The notes: a model not told the origin generated them from the sequence alone. 64,000 bases of DNA from Flavobacterium gelatinilyticum (GCF_027111295.1 NZ_CP114287.1:3162001-3226000); one strand, 5' to 3'. Positions 1 to 8,612 are shown, counted from the stretch's first letter. Numbers and translations: made by a program.

Positions 1-485
1 ACCAAAAGTCCATTGTCTTTTGCAAGTCCTATTCTGGTTTTGTGATTATTGTAGCCTCCGGCAAGATAAGGAATTCCATTTCTTTTCAGGTATTTATTGT
101 CCGGATAAAAAAATCCGCTTTTTAGTTTACCCGTTAATTCCACGCGGTCAGTTACAGCATCATTCTTTTTTGTGACAAATCTTATTTTGTTTTCACTCAA
201 AACCTTTACTTCAACTACATAAAAATCATCATAATCGTATTTTGAATCTTCAGATTTTACAAAATAATTCAGGTTATATCGTGTTTTAGAATCCTGAGAA
301 TCTATGTTTTGTACATTTCCCTTTTCATCATACTTCAAATCCGGAAACAATTCATACTTCCCTTCGAGTTTTGATAAGTCGTTTTCAGACAATGCTGCCT
401 TGTTTTCTTTTATCATTTTATCTGAAAATGAAGCACAGGAAGACAAAAACAGAATTAAAAAAAATGTAGAGAGAATTGTTTTCAT
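1..485 (-). CDS. Putative lipoprotein, C-terminal part outside window
   Basis: The reading frame is open from an ATG at 485 down to the window edge, so about 161 residues are visible and the C-terminus is missing. The N-terminus is a typical lipoprotein signal, a hydrophobic run ending in LSSCAS, with the lipidated cysteine at residue 17. The mature part is rich in charged residues and Tyr/Lys, with no domain I recognise. It probably sits on the periplasmic or outer-membrane face of the envelope. The short gap to the upstream 145-residue gene, which is read in the same direction, suggests they may be co-transcribed. Function unknown. Confidence 0.7.
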   Translation of the reverse strand, partial: MKTILSTFFLILFLSSCASFSDKMIKENKAALSENDLSKLEGKYELFPDLKYDEKGNVQNIDSQDSKTRYNLNYFVKSEDSKYDYDDFYVVEVKVLSENKIRFVTKKNDAVTDRVELTGKLKSGFFYPDNKYLKRNGIPYLAGGYNNHKTRIGLAKDNGLL

Positions 486-499
486 ACTTTGATATTTTT

Positions 500-937
500 T
501 TATTTCCAAAACTGCCACCAGTATTTTGTTTTTTCATCTCTTAGATCAATAGTTACATCGCCCGATTCTTCAATTTCCCAAACCGAAGCACTTTCGATAT
601 CGACAGCATTTAAGTTAAGGAAAGAATCCATTTTTGAAAGCAGTTCTTCTTCTGCTAATTCACCAAATCTTCGAACAGCCAATATAGAGCTGTCATCGTT
701 TTCTATACGCTGCATTCTGTCTGCCAGCAATTTTAAAGTTCCTTCTGAGTAATTAGTCGAAGTTTTTTTATCTATCTCAAAACCATCCTCGAAAATAAAA
801 TAATCTGTTATGAGGAGAGAAAAAAACTGATTATCTCTTTTATCAAAATAAAACATTTCTGAAAATCTTTCAGGAGACTGACTCAATCCTGTTTTCAGCC
901 AATTCTCTATTTGTTCCAAATTTTCGTTCTCGTACAT
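500..937 (-). CDS. Hypothetical protein, 145 aa
   Basis: A short acidic, soluble-looking protein with no signal peptide or membrane segment. It begins MYENENLEQIENWL and ends in an aromatic-rich tail (KYWWQFWK). The ORF ends 14 bp before the start of the lipoprotein gene read in the same direction, so the two may form an operon. I do not recognise the family. Length, composition and absence of overlap with another gene support it as real. Confidence 0.6.
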   Translation of the reverse strand: MYENENLEQIENWLKTGLSQSPERFSEMFYFDKRDNQFFSLLITDYFIFEDGFEIDKKTSTNYSEGTLKLLADRMQRIENDDSSILAVRRFGELAEEELLSKMDSFLNLNAVDIESASVWEIEESGDVTIDLRDEKTKYWWQFWK

Positions 938-991
938 AAAAGCTTTTATGATAGTTCTTTACGAAGATAAGTAATAGGATTTCTCAAAACA

Positions 992-1029
992 AAAAAACCG
1001 CAATCTCATACTATGAAATTGCGGTTTTT
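992..1029 (-). terminator. Rho-independent terminator after tRNA-Ser
   Basis: AAAAACCGCAAT pairs with ATTGCGGTTTTT around a loop whose flanks can also pair (TCAT/ATGA). On the minus strand a T-run follows, so it can end the tRNA transcript just downstream of the tRNA. The element is nearly symmetric and could work in both directions. Confidence 0.75.
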
Positions 1030-1035
1030 ATTTCG

Positions 1036-1122
1036 CAGAAAGGAAGGGATTCGAACCCTCGATACAGTTACCCATATACTAGCTTTCCAGGCTAGCTCCT
1101 TAAACCACTCGGACACCTTTCT
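1036..1122 (-). tRNA. tRNA-Ser (GGA anticodon)
   Basis: On the minus strand this 87-nt segment folds as a class II tRNA. The acceptor arm is AGAAAGG/CCTTTCT with G as discriminator. The anticodon stem is CTAGC/GCTAG around loop CTGGAAA, so the anticodon is GGA at 1086-1088. There is a long variable arm, and the T-loop shows GGTTCGAATCC. The long variable arm and the anticodon agree on serine (UCC/UCU codons). CCA is not encoded. A hairpin terminator follows directly. Confidence 0.95.
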
Positions 1123-1184
1123 ATTTTAGGACTGCAAAGAACACAAAAAAAATTGAGTTTACAAAAAGTAAACTAAAAGTTTAC

Positions 1185-2054
1185 TTAAATACTTTTCTTA
1201 AATTCTTCCATAAACAGTTTTACAGCCTTTTTTTGATAGCCTCCCATTGTAAGCATATACGAATCTCTTTTGGTTGTAACTCCCGTAATCTGAATCGCTT
1301 TTAGATCGTCCCAGCCTTTTAGGGCTTTTTCGGCTACTATAGTTGCCCAATCACTGTTTTCGACCATTTGCAGCAAGGCGTGAATCGAATTTAATTCAAT
1401 CGAAATTTTGGGTTTCATATGGTGTTTTACGAATAAAATCTCTACATATTCTCTTGAATTTGATCCTCTTCCGGGCAAAATAAGCGATACTTCTTCTATT
1501 TTCTTGAACGGAATTTTATCTAAAACCGCCAGCGGATGCGATTTCGAAACCGCCATAACCATATTAGATCTGAACAAAGGCACTTTTTGGATCGACGGCC
1601 CAATTTCGTGTGAGGAAATAACCAAAACCAAATCGAGTTCGTTGTGAATTAATTTTTGTTCCAAAGATTCTGTTGTGCCGTATTCTACAACGATTTTGAG
1701 ATTTTGGTACGTTTTGGCAAATGCGTTTACAACGGGCAGGATCAGTAATCCAAAAATATAGGTTACTCCTATTCGAAGCTCACCGCCAATCATTTGGTTC
1801 AAATCTTCAATTGCCTGCTTGCCATTCTGTACATTTTCGAGCACTTTTTTGGCATGAATCAGGAAAACAGAACCGGCTTCTGTAAGCTGTATTTTTTTGC
1901 CAATCCTGACAAACAAAGGCATTCCGAGCTCTTCTTCCAGTTTTTTAATTTGCTGCGAAAGCCCCGATTGTGTTACAAAACACAATTCGGCTGCTTTTGT
2001 AAAATGCAGAACCTCAGCAGTTTTAATAAAATACTCCAGTTGATAGATTTCCAT
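1185..2054 (-). CDS. LysR family transcriptional regulator
   Basis: At 289 aa this is the usual length for the LysR family. Residues about 1-60 form the winged helix-turn-helix (YFIKTAEVLHFTKAAE, then SGLSQQIKKLEEELG). Residues about 92-289 are the periplasmic-binding-protein-like effector domain, starting at GELRIGVTY. It is divergently arranged from an MFS exporter gene starting at 2144, with a 89-bp shared spacer. That is the classic layout for a LysR protein that controls the neighbouring transporter and its own gene. The effector is not evident. Confidence 0.88.
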   Translation of the reverse strand: MEIYQLEYFIKTAEVLHFTKAAELCFVTQSGLSQQIKKLEEELGMPLFVRIGKKIQLTEAGSVFLIHAKKVLENVQNGKQAIEDLNQMIGGELRIGVTYIFGLLILPVVNAFAKTYQNLKIVVEYGTTESLEQKLIHNELDLVLVISSHEIGPSIQKVPLFRSNMVMAVSKSHPLAVLDKIPFKKIEEVSLILPGRGSNSREYVEILFVKHHMKPKISIELNSIHALLQMVENSDWATIVAEKALKGWDDLKAIQITGVTTKRDSYMLTMGGYQKKAVKLFMEEFKKSI

Positions 2055-2143
2055 ATTAATAAGTTTAACTACTCATTATCAGTAAAATTATTAATTTTTC
2101 TAATGCAATCCTAATTCCGAACTTTGTATCAAATAATATAATC

Positions 2144-3391
2144 ATGTTCAAAGCCTTAAAATCTAGAAACTTCAAGCTGTTCTTTTACGGACAATCTGTT
2201 TCTGTTATTGGAACCTGGATGCAGAAAACAGCCGTAAGCTGGATGGTCTACAGCATAACAGGATCTGTTTTTTTACTGGGACTGGCTACTTTTCTTAGTA
2301 TGATTCCGTCTCTTTTTTTAGCGCCTCTCGCAGGAAGTATCATAGGGCGTTACGACCGACATAAAACGATGATCCTATTGCAGTCTATGGCAATGGTACA
2401 AGCGGGTACACTGGCACTTTTAATCTATTTTAAAGTTTATAATATTACTTTTATTCTGGCTCTGACGCTTATTCAGGGAATCATTAATGCGTTTGACATG
2501 ACCTGCCGCCAGACGATGATGATTGATATAGTCGATAATAAGGAAGATCTGCCTAACGCAGTAGCTCTAAACTCAACACTAAACAATTTTGCCCGAATTG
2601 CCGGCCCTGCGCTTGCAGGAATTATTTTGCATGAATATGGCGAAGATGTCTGCTTTATGGGGAATTTCGTGAGTTACATTCCGGTTTTAATTTCATTACT
2701 AATGATGAAAATTACCCCGCATATTAAAGCTGAAAACAAACTTAAAATGCTGGATGATTTAATTGAAGGTCTGGACTACGTTAAAAAAGAGACCGAAATG
2801 TCCAAAATGCTTTTAATGTTAACCTGCAGCAGTTTGTTCGTTATTTCTTTTAATACTTTGATGCCGGTTTTTGCAAAAGATATTTTTAGCGGTAATGCCG
2901 AAACATTCAGCTGGTTTGAAAGTGCTGCGGGTATTGGTTCTGTTTTATCTGCTATTTATCTGGCCAATTTAAAATCGGCTGAAAATATGAACAAGCTGGT
3001 TATTGGTGCCAGTTTACTTTTGGGTTTCAGCGTTATTATTTTAGCCGTTTCCAGCAGTATGACCATCGCACTGATCTGTATGACTTTGAGCGGTATTGGA
3101 ATGATGGGACAAACTTCGTCTATTAACATTTACATTCAGACTCACAGTAGTGTTAATATGCGTTCGAGAAGTATCAGTTATTATATGATGGCATATCAGG
3201 GAATGATTCCGGTAGGAAGTTTAATTATTGGTTACGTTTCACACTTTCTGGGAGTGAGAACAACAGTTGCCATTCAGGGTGTTATTTGTATACTTTCGGT
3301 GATTGTATATGTGTATTACAAAAAGCATAAATCTTTATACCGATTGGAAAATTTTTATGCGCTGCTACGATTTCTTCATGTAAAGTCTTAG
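2144..3391 (+). CDS. MFS transporter (EntS-like exporter family)
   Basis: A 415-aa protein with about twelve hydrophobic segments. A motif A-like loop, GRYDRHKTM, lies near residues 67-75 between helices 2 and 3. The opening SRNFKLFFYGQSVSVIGTWM resembles the EntS/DHA3 branch of drug and siderophore exporters. It would act in the inner membrane as a proton-driven exporter. It is divergent from the LysR gene, which probably controls it. Substrate unknown: siderophore, drug and metabolite export are all possible. Confidence 0.85.
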   Translation: MFKALKSRNFKLFFYGQSVSVIGTWMQKTAVSWMVYSITGSVFLLGLATFLSMIPSLFLAPLAGSIIGRYDRHKTMILLQSMAMVQAGTLALLIYFKVYNITFILALTLIQGIINAFDMTCRQTMMIDIVDNKEDLPNAVALNSTLNNFARIAGPALAGIILHEYGEDVCFMGNFVSYIPVLISLLMMKITPHIKAENKLKMLDDLIEGLDYVKKETEMSKMLLMLTCSSLFVISFNTLMPVFAKDIFSGNAETFSWFESAAGIGSVLSAIYLANLKSAENMNKLVIGASLLLGFSVIILAVSSSMTIALICMTLSGIGMMGQTSSINIYIQTHSSVNMRSRSISYYMMAYQGMIPVGSLIIGYVSHFLGVRTTVAIQGVICILSVIVYVYYKKHKSLYRLENFYALLRFLHVKS

Positions 3392-3419
3392 AAAAGAAAT
3401 TCCAGTTTATCCGCAAACT

Positions 3420-3519
3420 TGTCATTCCGAGGAACGAGGAATCTCACGCGGGATTCGACAAAGGTTATTACTCATATTGTGGAATTTCTAGTGTGATTTC
3501 TCCTTACGTCGAAATGACA
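3420..3519. repeat. Dispersed imperfect inverted repeat (TGTCATTyCGA ends)
   Basis: The 29-bp ends begin TGTCATTCCGAGG on the left and TGTCATTTCGACG when the right end is read inward. They match at most positions around a centre of about 40 bp. The ends are much alike but not identical, as in MITE- or REP-like elements. It lies between the MFS gene and the convergent ansA gene and codes for nothing. From memory, similar ends occur often between flavobacterial genes; this needs a genome search. Confidence 0.65.
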
Positions 3520-3614
3520 ATATTGTGAATATTGTTATATACAAACTATGTCTTCAACTTTAACAAAGCTTTTACCCCCAAACATTTGGAATCTAAAAAA
3601 ATTGGAATTTTAAA

Positions 3615-4643
3615 TTAAGATATTTCCCCGCGAAGTGCGGTTTCAAAAACATCTTTAAATTCGTTTTGAGGAATATTGTGTCCCAGCAGATACATTAATT
3701 TTGTAATTGCCGCTTCTGTCGTAATGTCTTTTCCTGAGATAACTCCCAGTGATTTTAAGGCAGTACTCGTTTCGTATTGTCCCATATTTACACTTCCGCC
3801 GGAACATTGGGTTACGTTTACGATATGCATTCCTGATTTTATGGCTTTTTCGATTAGATTTAAAAACCATTCTTCAGTTGGCGCATTTCCAGAACCATAG
3901 GTTTCTAAAACAATACCGCGAAGGCCGGCTGTTGCCAGGATTGAAGCCAGGACAATTTCGCTCATTCCCGGGAATATTTTAATGATCGCTACGTGATTGT
4001 CCAGATTTTTATGAACAATTAATCCGGCGTCTTTTTTTACAGGAAGGAATAAATGCGAATTGAGTTTTAAATGCACTCCAGATTCTACCAATTCAGGATA
4101 ATTAGGCGCTGTAAACGCTCTGAAATGTTCGGCATTTACTTTTGAGGTTCTGTTTCCTCTGTATAATTTGTATTCAAAATAAAGGCATACTTCGTTGATA
4201 ACCGGTTTTCCGTTTTCAAGAAGTGATGCGATCTGAATGGCTGTAATTAAATTTTCTTTAGCATCGGTACGTAAATCTCCAATTGGCAGCTGAGAGCCTG
4301 TAAACACAACCGGTTTTGCTAAATTCTCGAGCATAAAACTCAATGCCGAAGCTGAATATGACATCGTATCTGATCCGTGAAGAACTACAAATCCGTCATA
4401 TTTTGCATAATTTTCCTCGATAATGTCGGCAATTTTTGTCCACATTTGAGGATTCATATTTGATGAATCTATAGGAGTTTCAAAAGAAACCGTTTCAATC
4501 TCACAATCCAATTGCTTGATTTCGGGAATCTGCTGTAATAAATTACTAAAATTAAATGCTTTAAGAGCTCCGGTTTCGAAGTCTTTACTCATACCGATGG
4601 TTCCTCCGGTATAAATTAAAAGTATTTTAGCTTTAGAGGACAT
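3615..4643 (-). CDS. ansA: Type I L-asparaginase (cytoplasmic)
   Basis: A 342-aa protein hydrolysing asparagine to aspartate and ammonia. The first catalytic block is YTGGTIGM (Thr15 expected as nucleophile). The second is HGSDTMSYSASAL (residues 89-101), and a lysine block FEYKLYRGNR follows near residue 155. There is no signal peptide, as in cytoplasmic type I enzymes. In the second block serine occupies position 91, where E. coli AnsA has threonine (HGTDTM). Its start overlaps the end of the upstream acyltransferase gene by 11 bp, indicating translational coupling. Confidence 0.93.
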   Translation of the reverse strand: MSSKAKILLIYTGGTIGMSKDFETGALKAFNFSNLLQQIPEIKQLDCEIETVSFETPIDSSNMNPQMWTKIADIIEENYAKYDGFVVLHGSDTMSYSASALSFMLENLAKPVVFTGSQLPIGDLRTDAKENLITAIQIASLLENGKPVINEVCLYFEYKLYRGNRTSKVNAEHFRAFTAPNYPELVESGVHLKLNSHLFLPVKKDAGLIVHKNLDNHVAIIKIFPGMSEIVLASILATAGLRGIVLETYGSGNAPTEEWFLNLIEKAIKSGMHIVNVTQCSGGSVNMGQYETSTALKSLGVISGKDITTEAAITKLMYLLGHNIPQNEFKDVFETALRGEIS

Positions 4644-5769
4644 CTTGGTATTTTAATTTATTTACTACCGGATTGGCATACATAGACAGGAATCCTTGTC
4701 TGGTAACAGGATTATCGCTTCCGATTCTCATTTCTAAACGACGCTCAAATAATGATTTTTCGCTTTCTTTATACTTATCAGCAAATCGATCTGTTTCGTT
4801 TAAAATATCGTACGCAATGAAGTTTGTAGGCCATAATTGATAGTTTTTCAGAATTACATCATCAATAGTCTGCGCCAAAGCCTGAACTTGTTTGTTTGCA
4901 TTGTCATTTTCTGCGACAATCTGATCGATTTCTGTATCTAAAACATCTCCTACCGAAATATGTATTCTTTTTTTAGTTCCCATGATACCGCTTAAAATGG
5001 TCATGAAATCTTCGTTTTTGTCTTTTACGTAAACTTCATTGTTTGCTTCTGCCATTAATTGCGGCATTTTCAAAACATCAGTCGGGTCGTATTCATAAGA
5101 AATTGAAACCGGAACGATTTTTAATTTCTTAAAATAATTCATCAGATCTTCTTCATCAGAAGCCATTCCAATCATTTTTAAAACGCCTGGATTGGTTTCG
5201 TCGTTTCCGTCTTTTGTTCTTCCTTCTCTTTGAGCAATCCAAACTGAGCGGTTTTCGCGAAGCAGTAACTGTCCCATATATTCTGAAAGCAGTTTAGAGC
5301 TTTGCAGCATTTCGCGGGGTGTTAATCCTCTTAAAACCAAAAAGTTTCTATTTAATTTAGCCAAAGTTGCCAGGAAAGCTTTCTTTACTAAATTATCTCC
5401 AATTGCCGAAGCGGTCATTACCAAACCGTGTTCAAATAAACAAACGTTTAATAATGTAGTATCCAAAAGAATATCTCTGTGATTGGAAATAAACAAATAA
5501 GAAGTATTAGGTTCCAGTTTTTCAAAACCTGAAGTGGTTAATCCTTCAGAGCTTTTTTCCAGGACTTTTTGTATGGTATTATAAATGAAGTTGCATTGAA
5601 AATCACGAATAGAATGTGTTTTCTTTAATTGATCCTTCCAAACCTCATCTTCAACTTCCGGAAAAGTAAAGTTCATCATGGTTTTCATCATTGGGTGATT
5701 TACAACATCATGAAGGGCTTCATTTATTTCGGAGTCATAAAAAGGTCGAATGGCATCAAATTTCTGCAT
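4633..5769 (-). CDS. Glycerolipid acyltransferase (PlsC/PlsB-like)
   Basis: A 378-aa protein of the lysophospholipid acyltransferase superfamily. Block I reads SNHRDILLD (His97 to Asp103), close to the family NHx4D signature but with one extra residue before the aspartate. A later block, REGRTKDG near residue 180, corresponds to the phosphate-binding EGTR-type motif. It probably transfers acyl chains to a glycerophosphate or lysophospholipid at the inner membrane, but the acceptor cannot be read from sequence. It overlaps ansA by 11 bp, so the two form an operon even though their reactions look unrelated. Confidence 0.82.
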   Translation of the reverse strand: MQKFDAIRPFYDSEINEALHDVVNHPMMKTMMNFTFPEVEDEVWKDQLKKTHSIRDFQCNFIYNTIQKVLEKSSEGLTTSGFEKLEPNTSYLFISNHRDILLDTTLLNVCLFEHGLVMTASAIGDNLVKKAFLATLAKLNRNFLVLRGLTPREMLQSSKLLSEYMGQLLLRENRSVWIAQREGRTKDGNDETNPGVLKMIGMASDEEDLMNYFKKLKIVPVSISYEYDPTDVLKMPQLMAEANNEVYVKDKNEDFMTILSGIMGTKKRIHISVGDVLDTEIDQIVAENDNANKQVQALAQTIDDVILKNYQLWPTNFIAYDILNETDRFADKYKESEKSLFERRLEMRIGSDNPVTRQGFLSMYANPVVNKLKYQDVL

Positions 5770-5833
5770 TATTTATATCGGTTTTAAGTGGGCAAAAGAA
5801 CAAAAAAAAAATTAAAGTTTTGTAAGGACTGGG

Positions 5834-6613
5834 TTAAATCCCAAAAACGTCTTTTGAATTTTTTGTTGTTATTGCTGCAATTTCTTCTGTCGAAACACCA
5901 TAAATATCACTCAATTTGGCAATTACGTTTATCAGATAACTGCTTTCATTTCTTTTTCCTCTGTACGGAATAGGCGCTAAATAAGGCGAATCTGTCTCCA
6001 GCACAATGTGTTTCAAATCGATTTGATTTAGAAACTGGTCGATTTTTCCGTTTTTAAAAGTTACGACACCTCCAATTCCTAATTTCATCTTATACGAAAT
6101 GGCACGCTGTGCTTGTTCTAAAGTTCCGGAAAAACAATGAAATATCCCAAACAAATCTTCAGAATTTTCTTCTTCTAAAACTTCAAAAATTTCATCAAAA
6201 GCTTCACGGCAGTGAATTACGATAGGAAGTTTGTATTGTTTTGCCAGCTGAATCTGTCTTTTAAAAGCGATCTGTTGTTCTTTTAGGTGGGTTTTATCCC
6301 AATACAAATCGATCCCGATTTCGCCTACAGCATAAAATTTTCGTTTTGACAATTCGGTTTCTACATGTGCTAATTCTTCGAGATAATTGTCTTTTACGTA
6401 CGTAGGATGAAGTCCCATCATTAAAAATACATTATCCGGGTAGTTTATCTCTAAATCGTACATAGACTGGGTTGCTGCAGCATCGATAGCGGGAATAAAA
6501 AAGCGGGTTACTCCTGCGTCGATGGCGCGTTGTATCATTTCGTTACGATCCTGATCAAATTCTTCAGAATATAAATGCGTATGTGTATCGGTAATAATGG
6601 GTGTTGAATTCAA
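5834..6613 (-). CDS. tatD: TatD family metal-dependent hydrolase/DNase
   Basis: A 259-aa TIM-barrel amidohydrolase of the usual TatD length. Metal-ligand motifs appear in order: DTHTHLYS (His11, His13), GEIGIDLYW, IHCREAFDE, HCFSGT and ETDSPYLAP. Family members are 3'-5' exonucleases on single-stranded DNA or RNA, acting in the cytoplasm in DNA repair or turnover. It is read in the same direction as the acyltransferase but with a separate 64-bp spacer. Confidence 0.92.
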   Translation of the reverse strand: MNSTPIITDTHTHLYSEEFDQDRNEMIQRAIDAGVTRFFIPAIDAAATQSMYDLEINYPDNVFLMMGLHPTYVKDNYLEELAHVETELSKRKFYAVGEIGIDLYWDKTHLKEQQIAFKRQIQLAKQYKLPIVIHCREAFDEIFEVLEEENSEDLFGIFHCFSGTLEQAQRAISYKMKLGIGGVVTFKNGKIDQFLNQIDLKHIVLETDSPYLAPIPYRGKRNESSYLINVIAKLSDIYGVSTEEIAAITTKNSKDVFGI

Positions 6614-6726
6614 GGCTGTAATTTTAAGTGGTCAAAATTACGACAATATTAAAAGAATAGCAATTACTTGCAAAGATGGGACACGGATGCACACGGATTT
6701 TTTCTGATTGTTACTTAAAAACGAAA

Positions 6727-6760
6727 ACCTTTGTCAAGGTTTTGAAACTTTGATAAAGGT
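6727..6760. repeat. Imperfect hairpin in spacer (ACCTTTGTCAA type)
   Basis: ACCTTTGTCAAGGT and ACTTTGATAAAGGT are inverted copies with two mismatches around a 6-nt loop. The spacer also contains a near-repeat (GGACACGGATGCACACGGAT, about 6669-6688) like words found in other spacers here. It lies upstream of tatD and downstream of the TPR/anti-sigma gene. It could act as a weak transcript end for that gene or be a dispersed element. Confidence 0.5.
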
Positions 6761-6791
6761 CTGCGTAATGAAATTTGGATTTTAACCCTCC

Positions 6792-7514
6792 CTAATCCAG
6801 CTGATGCAATAGTTCCTCTACCTGATCGTAATCTTCGTAATCTTCAGATATGGTTTCCAGTATTTTTTTAGATCCTTCGTAATCTTTTTGTTTTAATTTG
6901 GACAGTGCCAGATACCAAATTGCTTTTTCTTTATACACAGATGTTCCTTCTTTTAGTTTATTAAAGACAGCTTCTGCTTTTAAATAATGACTTTCTTCTA
7001 ATAACGAAACGCCGTAGAAAAACTGTATTTCGGCTGTGTTTTGTTTTTGAAGCACTTTTTCAAAAAGCGGAATTGCAGTATTATATCTTTTTCTGTTATA
7101 GGCCGTTTCAGCTTCTTTCAAAGTTTCATCGATCGTTCCTCTTTCTGTAAAAGACGCTTGTTCAGGATTATTATAATCGGCAAAAACCGGATTTTGATTG
7201 TAATTAAAAAAGAACAGTCCAAACAGGACCGCAACCGACGCCGCAACGGCCAGATACCATGGTTTTAAGCCTATTACTTTTACTTTTTCTCCAAAATGCT
7301 TCTCTGATATCTGAGTCAGATTTTCTTTGAACGCTTGTCTCTCCTGCTCAATTCCAAATTTGGTATTCAACTGGACCTGAACGTTTTTAAAAGTTTCAAA
7401 CTGCGATGCAAATTCGGCATCCTGAGACAATTGTTTCTCAAAATCGGTTTTTGCATCAGCGTTTAATTCGTCCTGAAGATATTGATCAAATAGTATATAG
7501 CGTTCTTCATTCAT
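6792..7514 (-). CDS. Membrane TPR protein, probable anti-sigma factor
   Basis: A 240-aa protein in three parts. Residues 1-80 are a soluble, charged N-terminus. One transmembrane helix follows near 85-104 (WYLAVAASVAVLFGLFFF). The exported C-terminus has TPR-like helical pairs (AETAYNRKRYNTAIPLFEKVL and AEIQFFYGVSLLEESHYLKA). It starts 2 bp after the stop of the sigma-factor gene, the standard arrangement for an ECF sigma and its membrane anti-sigma. The N-terminal sigma-binding role is inferred from position and topology; I see no zinc-binding HxxxCxxC motif. The TPR part could sense envelope proteins. Confidence 0.72.
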   Translation of the reverse strand: MNEERYILFDQYLQDELNADAKTDFEKQLSQDAEFASQFETFKNVQVQLNTKFGIEQERQAFKENLTQISEKHFGEKVKVIGLKPWYLAVAASVAVLFGLFFFNYNQNPVFADYNNPEQASFTERGTIDETLKEAETAYNRKRYNTAIPLFEKVLQKQNTAEIQFFYGVSLLEESHYLKAEAVFNKLKEGTSVYKEKAIWYLALSKLKQKDYEGSKKILETISEDYEDYDQVEELLHQLD

Positions 7515-7516
7515 GA

Positions 7517-8101
7517 CTAATTGTTTTTTAAAGAGTTAAAGTTTTTTGCTTCCTGAATCCATTGTGTTAACTGTCCCACACATAACGATTTTTTCTTGCG
7601 GACATAGCCGTACGTTACGTTTAGTTTTTCGGCGACTTCTTCCATCGATTTAATTTCAAAACTCAGCTTTAATAATTCTTTGCATTTGTCTCCCAGTTTT
7701 TGGAACATGGTGTCAAAAAGCTGTTGTTTTTCGTCAAATTCTTCGGTTTGTCCAATCAGTTCATGTGCAGATTCATTAATAGATAAAACGTCTTCGAGAA
7801 TTGTTACCTCTTTATTAGAAGTCTTTTTGAGCTCGTTCAGCCATTTTCTTTTACACAGTAAAAAAAAGTAAGCATCGAACGGACAGGTTAATCGCAGCGA
7901 TCCTGCTTTGGCCTGATTAAAAAGTAAAATCAAAACTTCCTGAACCACATCCTTTGCCTGATCTCTTCCGCCGGAATTGTTCATGACGAAGGTGACCACT
8001 TTGGGAACAAACTTTTTGTAGATAGACTTTATAATGGCCGAGTCATTTGCAGCAAGTCCCTCAATATATTTTTGATCAGGATGTGTTTTCGTTTTATTCA
8101 T
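7517..8101 (-). CDS. ECF-type sigma-70 family RNA polymerase sigma factor
   Basis: A 194-aa protein with the two-domain ECF layout. Region 2 lies near residues 20-90 (AKDVVQEVLILLFNQA, then an FLLCKRKWLNELKK DNA-melting-type stretch). Region 4 lies near 130-180 (ELLKLSFE, then MEEVAEKLNVTYGYVRKKK, a helix-turn-helix). It directs RNA polymerase to a small set of promoters and is normally held by the adjacent membrane anti-sigma. The divergent plus-strand gene set, with two GGGTAACA promoter candidates at 8161 and 8552, is the likely target. Confidence 0.9.
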   Translation of the reverse strand: MNKTKTHPDQKYIEGLAANDSAIIKSIYKKFVPKVVTFVMNNSGGRDQAKDVVQEVLILLFNQAKAGSLRLTCPFDAYFFLLCKRKWLNELKKTSNKEVTILEDVLSINESAHELIGQTEEFDEKQQLFDTMFQKLGDKCKELLKLSFEIKSMEEVAEKLNVTYGYVRKKKSLCVGQLTQWIQEAKNFNSLKNN

Positions 8102-8160
8102 AAAAAAACTTTTAATCAGATAAAGTTAAAAAAAGAATCTCAAATAATTTTCATAATAAA

Positions 8161-8190
8161 GGGTAACAATTGATGATGCAAACGGATATA
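8161..8190 (+). promoter_or_regulatory. Candidate ECF-sigma promoter upstream of 99-aa gene
   Basis: GGGTAACA at 8161-8168 is followed, after exactly 17 bp, by ATATA at 8186-8190. The same two blocks at the same spacing (GGGTAACA, 17 bp, ATCTA) occur at 8552-8581. A -35 box with an AAC core is typical of ECF sigma factors. It differs from the housekeeping TAnnTTTG promoters of this genome. Assignment to the adjacent sigma factor is inference. Confidence 0.5.
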
Positions 8191-8230
8191 AGGAAACAAA
8201 AATCTTTTAAAACAGTTAAAATTAAGAGAA

Positions 8231-8530
8231 ATGGAAACCTATCAGTTTACAGATGAAAAAGCCCTGACCCAATTCTATGAAATGATTTCGGCCAAAAAAC
8301 GAAATGGTTTTGTGGTTGTAGAACATAATGAAAAACTACCGTATGTGGTTTTGTCAAGAGAGAAAAAAATCATCAAGCATACTTTTCATTTGTTTCTTAC
8401 CTGCATCACTTTGGGTCTCTGGTCTATTGTATGGATCTATTTGATTGTTACGTTTTCGCAGAAGAAAAGCATTCTTGTAGCTGTTGACGAAGACGGAAAT
8501 CTGTTTGAAGACAAATGTCTTTCGGTATAA
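8231..8530 (+). CDS. Small membrane protein, 99 aa, unknown
   Basis: The first 55 residues look soluble. A single hydrophobic stretch follows (HLFLTCITLGLWSIVWIYLIV, near residues 57-77), then a short charged tail. I do not recognise the family. It is the first gene facing away from the sigma/anti-sigma pair and has the GGGTAACA promoter candidate about 40 bp upstream of its start. It is probably an inner-membrane member of the same regulon. Confidence 0.62.
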   Translation: METYQFTDEKALTQFYEMISAKKRNGFVVVEHNEKLPYVVLSREKKIIKHTFHLFLTCITLGLWSIVWIYLIVTFSQKKSILVAVDEDGNLFEDKCLSV

Positions 8531-8551
8531 ATAAAAATTTTTCAAAAAGAG

Positions 8552-8581
8552 GGGTAACACTTTTCAAGCCCAGAACATCTA
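8552..8581 (+). promoter_or_regulatory. Candidate ECF-sigma promoter upstream of lipoprotein gene
   Basis: GGGTAACA at 8552-8559, a 17-bp spacer and ATCTA at 8577-8581 match the element at 8161-8190 in both blocks and spacing. The start codon at 8613 lies 31 bp further on. Two copies with the same geometry, both in front of plus-strand genes, argue against chance. Confidence 0.5.
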
Positions 8582-8612
8582 TCCATATAATAATCATTAA
8601 AAACCAGAAATT

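Noticed and set aside
304..492. Plus-strand small frame at the left edge
   Set aside because: It is the reverse of a convincing lipoprotein gene on the minus strand.
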